Positions 62,777 through 64,000 of a DNA stretch of 64,000 bases are shown here, one piece after another. The translations under genes were made by a program, and so were the position numbers. The notes beneath the pieces are model-generated. The model had not been told where the DNA came from. It was given only the letters and a program-made list of their open reading frames with translations, and did not search any database. Position 1 is the first letter of the stretch. The number at the start of each line of letters is the position of its first letter. Source of the DNA: Fictibacillus sp. BK138 (GTDB lineage: Bacteria; Bacillota; Bacilli; Bacillales; Fictibacillaceae); assembly GCF_004216955.1 (NCBI RefSeq), contig NZ_SGXL01000001.1, forward strand, positions 847,925-911,924, given 5' to 3'.

Positions 62777-62903
62777 GTTGATTGGAGCGGAAGGTGCGAG
62801 ACTCCTGCGGGACGAGCGGTCAGGTGAGACTCCTAACGGCGCAAAGCGGCAGGAGGCTCACCGCACGCCCCGCGGAAAGCGAGCACCTGGAGCGGAAATC
62901 AAC
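62777..62903. repeat. Dispersed intergenic repeat, copy G (short form)
   Basis: Minus-orientation, 127 bp, from AGTTGATTGGAGCGGAAGG to GGAGCGGAAATCAAC. Only 37 bp separate it from the thyA start codon, so it is likely in the thyA 5' region. Confidence 0.93.
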
Positions 62904-62939
62904 ATCTTTCAATAGCAAGAAAAATAGGAGGCGATAAAG

Positions 62940-63734
62940 ATGAAACAATACTTGGATTTTCTTCAAGATATTTTACATAATGGTACGAAAAAAGAAGATC
63001 GGACAGGCACTGGAACGGTCTCTGTATTTGGCCGTCAAATGAGGTTCGATTTAGAGGAAGGTTTTCCTCTTGTAACAACAAAAAAGCTTCATTTAAAATC
63101 AATCATCCATGAACTTTTATGGTTCTTGAAAGGTGATACTAATATCGCCTATCTAAAAGAAAACAAAGTTCGAATCTGGGATGAATGGGCTGATGAAGAA
63201 GGGAATCTAGGGCCCGTTTATGGCCATCAGTGGCGTTCATGGTCAGCTCCGAACGGGGATACAATCGATCAGATCTCAAACGTTATTGAAGACATAAAAA
63301 ACAACCCTGATTCAAGAAGATTGATTGTATCGGCATGGAATCCTGCAGATGTGCCGAATATGGCTTTGCCGCCATGTCATCTGCTGTTTCAGTTTTATGT
63401 AGCAGACGGGAAACTTTCATGTCAGTTATATCAGCGCTCTGCTGACAGCTTCCTGGGTGTTCCGTTTAACATTGCTTCATATGCGTTACTAACAATGATG
63501 GTTGCTCAGGTGACAGGTTTAAAGCCTGGAGAATTCGTTCATACAGTAGGCGATGCTCATATCTACCTGAACCACGTTGAGCAGGTTGAGCTGCAGCTGA
63601 CACGCGAGCCTAAGCCATTGCCTAAAATGAAAATTAACCCAGCTATCACCAATATCTTTGATTTTACCTTTGATGATTTCGAACTTTTAGATTATGAAGC
63701 GCATCCTCATATTAAAGGTGAGGTGAGTGTATGA
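62940..63734 (+). CDS. thyA: Thymidylate synthase ThyA
   Basis: 264 residues, as in E. coli ThyA and B. subtilis Thy[19 protein letters not shown] near the N-terminus, catalytic Cys in [14 protein letters not shown] (about residue 146), [18 protein letters not shown], and [11 protein letters not shown]. Methylates dUMP using methylene-THF. ATG 62940 after ATAGGAGGCG. Overlaps folA by ATGA, forming the usual thyA-folA pair. Confidence 0.97.
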   Translation: MKQYLDFLQDILHNGTKKEDRTGTGTVSVFGRQMRFDLEEGFPLVTTKKLHLKSIIHELLWFLKGDTNIAYLKENKVRIWDEWADEEGNLGPVYGHQWRSWSAPNGDTIDQISNVIEDIKNNPDSRRLIVSAWNPADVPNMALPPCHLLFQFYVADGKLSCQLYQRSADSFLGVPFNIASYALLTMMVAQVTGLKPGEFVHTVGDAHIYLNHVEQVELQLTREPKPLPKMKINPAITNIFDFTFDDFELLDYEAHPHIKGEVSV

Positions 63735-64000
63735 TTTCTTTTGTCGTTGCGATGGATGAAAAGCTTGCCATCGGAAAAGATAATGACCTCCCTTGGTATC
63801 TTCCGAATGATTTGAAGCACTTCAAGAAAACAACAATGGGAAAACCAATCGTAATGGGCAGAAAAACATATGAATCGATCGGCAAGCCGCTGCCAGGACG
63901 AGAAAATATCGTTGTAACCCGAGATCAAAGTTACGTGGCAGAAGGGACAACGATTGTTCATTCTGTAGATGAAGTTCTTAAGATGAATGCTGAAGAAATA
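63731..64000 (+). CDS. folA: Dihydrofolate reductase, 5' part (cut by window end)
   Basis: 90 codons present. DHFR N-terminus: [34 protein letters not shown], with the substrate-binding Asp/Trp region and [33 protein letters not shown] site. Regenerates tetrahydrofolate used up by ThyA. The remaining part lies beyond 64000. Confidence 0.95.
   Translation, partial: MISFVVAMDEKLAIGKDNDLPWYLPNDLKHFKKTTMGKPIVMGRKTYESIGKPLPGRENIVVTRDQSYVAEGTTIVHSVDEVLKMNAEEI

Overview
The window is chromosomal DNA of a low-GC, endospore-forming member of the Bacillaceae. The evidence is consistent: a GerA/GerC germination pair, CotB-type coat proteins, a spore transglutaminase (Tgl), a YhcN/YlaJ lipoprotein, the SigI-RsgI pair, an S-box (SAM) riboswitch, AGGAGG-type ribosome binding sites with many TTG and GTG starts, and gene order matching the yus-yur region of Bacillus subtilis (fadM-fadN-fadA-fadE-yusI-gcvH-yusG-yusF-yusE, then metNPQ, yurZ and sufCDSUB). 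The genus cannot be fixed from sequence alone. I see no prophage, transposase, rRNA, tRNA or CRISPR array.

Layout. 1-3.8 kb: a 20-bp tandem repeat at the left edge, a thiamine-binding YqgV-like gene, two GNAT acetyltransferases around a NIF3-like gene, a DedA protein and a spore lipoprotein. 4-7.9 kb: brnQ behind a CodY-type box, an FAD oxidoreductase and an exported protein of unknown function. 8-11 kb: three ABC permeases, two of them tandem duplicates, with no ATPase or binding protein nearby. 11-20.7 kb: tgl, an M23 coiled-coil hydrolase, a GNAT protein, an ECF sigma/anti-sigma pair, a GalT-like protein, rocB, and a MacB/YtrEF-type ABC exporter. 21-30 kb: pepE, sodC, a three-gene ABC-2 exporter behind an attenuator-like leader, a TM-helix-repeat protein with a SigB-type promoter, a ZIP transporter and two coat genes. 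30-36 kb: a second pyrH-like gene behind a uORF plus terminator, gerA/gerC, a coiled-coil membrane protein and a CopD-like protein. 36-49.7 kb: the fatty-acid beta-oxidation operon under a FadR site, gcvH and small yus genes, a KGG stress protein and sigI-rsgI. 49.7-53 kb: S-box riboswitch and metNPQ methionine importer. 53-64 kb: yurZ, the complete sufCDSUB iron-sulfur operon, a nitroreductase, a DUF72 protein, yunC, thyA and the start of folA.

Three kinds of structure are not explained by genes. (1) At least seven copies of a 130-210 bp dispersed intergenic repeat with GTTGATT...AATCAAC ends; one copy separates the SAM riboswitch from metN and one sits in the 5' region of thyA. (2) Four intergenic arrays (20.8, 43.7, 45.1 and 53.0 kb) in which a 10-12 bp core recurs at exactly 21-bp steps while the bases between are unconserved. 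21 bp is two turns of B-DNA, and each array lies downstream of an intrinsic terminator. This is the best candidate here for an undescribed system. (3) Two attenuator-like leaders, each a short ORF with a good ribosome binding site followed by an intrinsic terminator, in front of the ABC-2 exporter and the extra pyrH.

All functional calls are from reading the sequence and from memory of the families; no database search was run.
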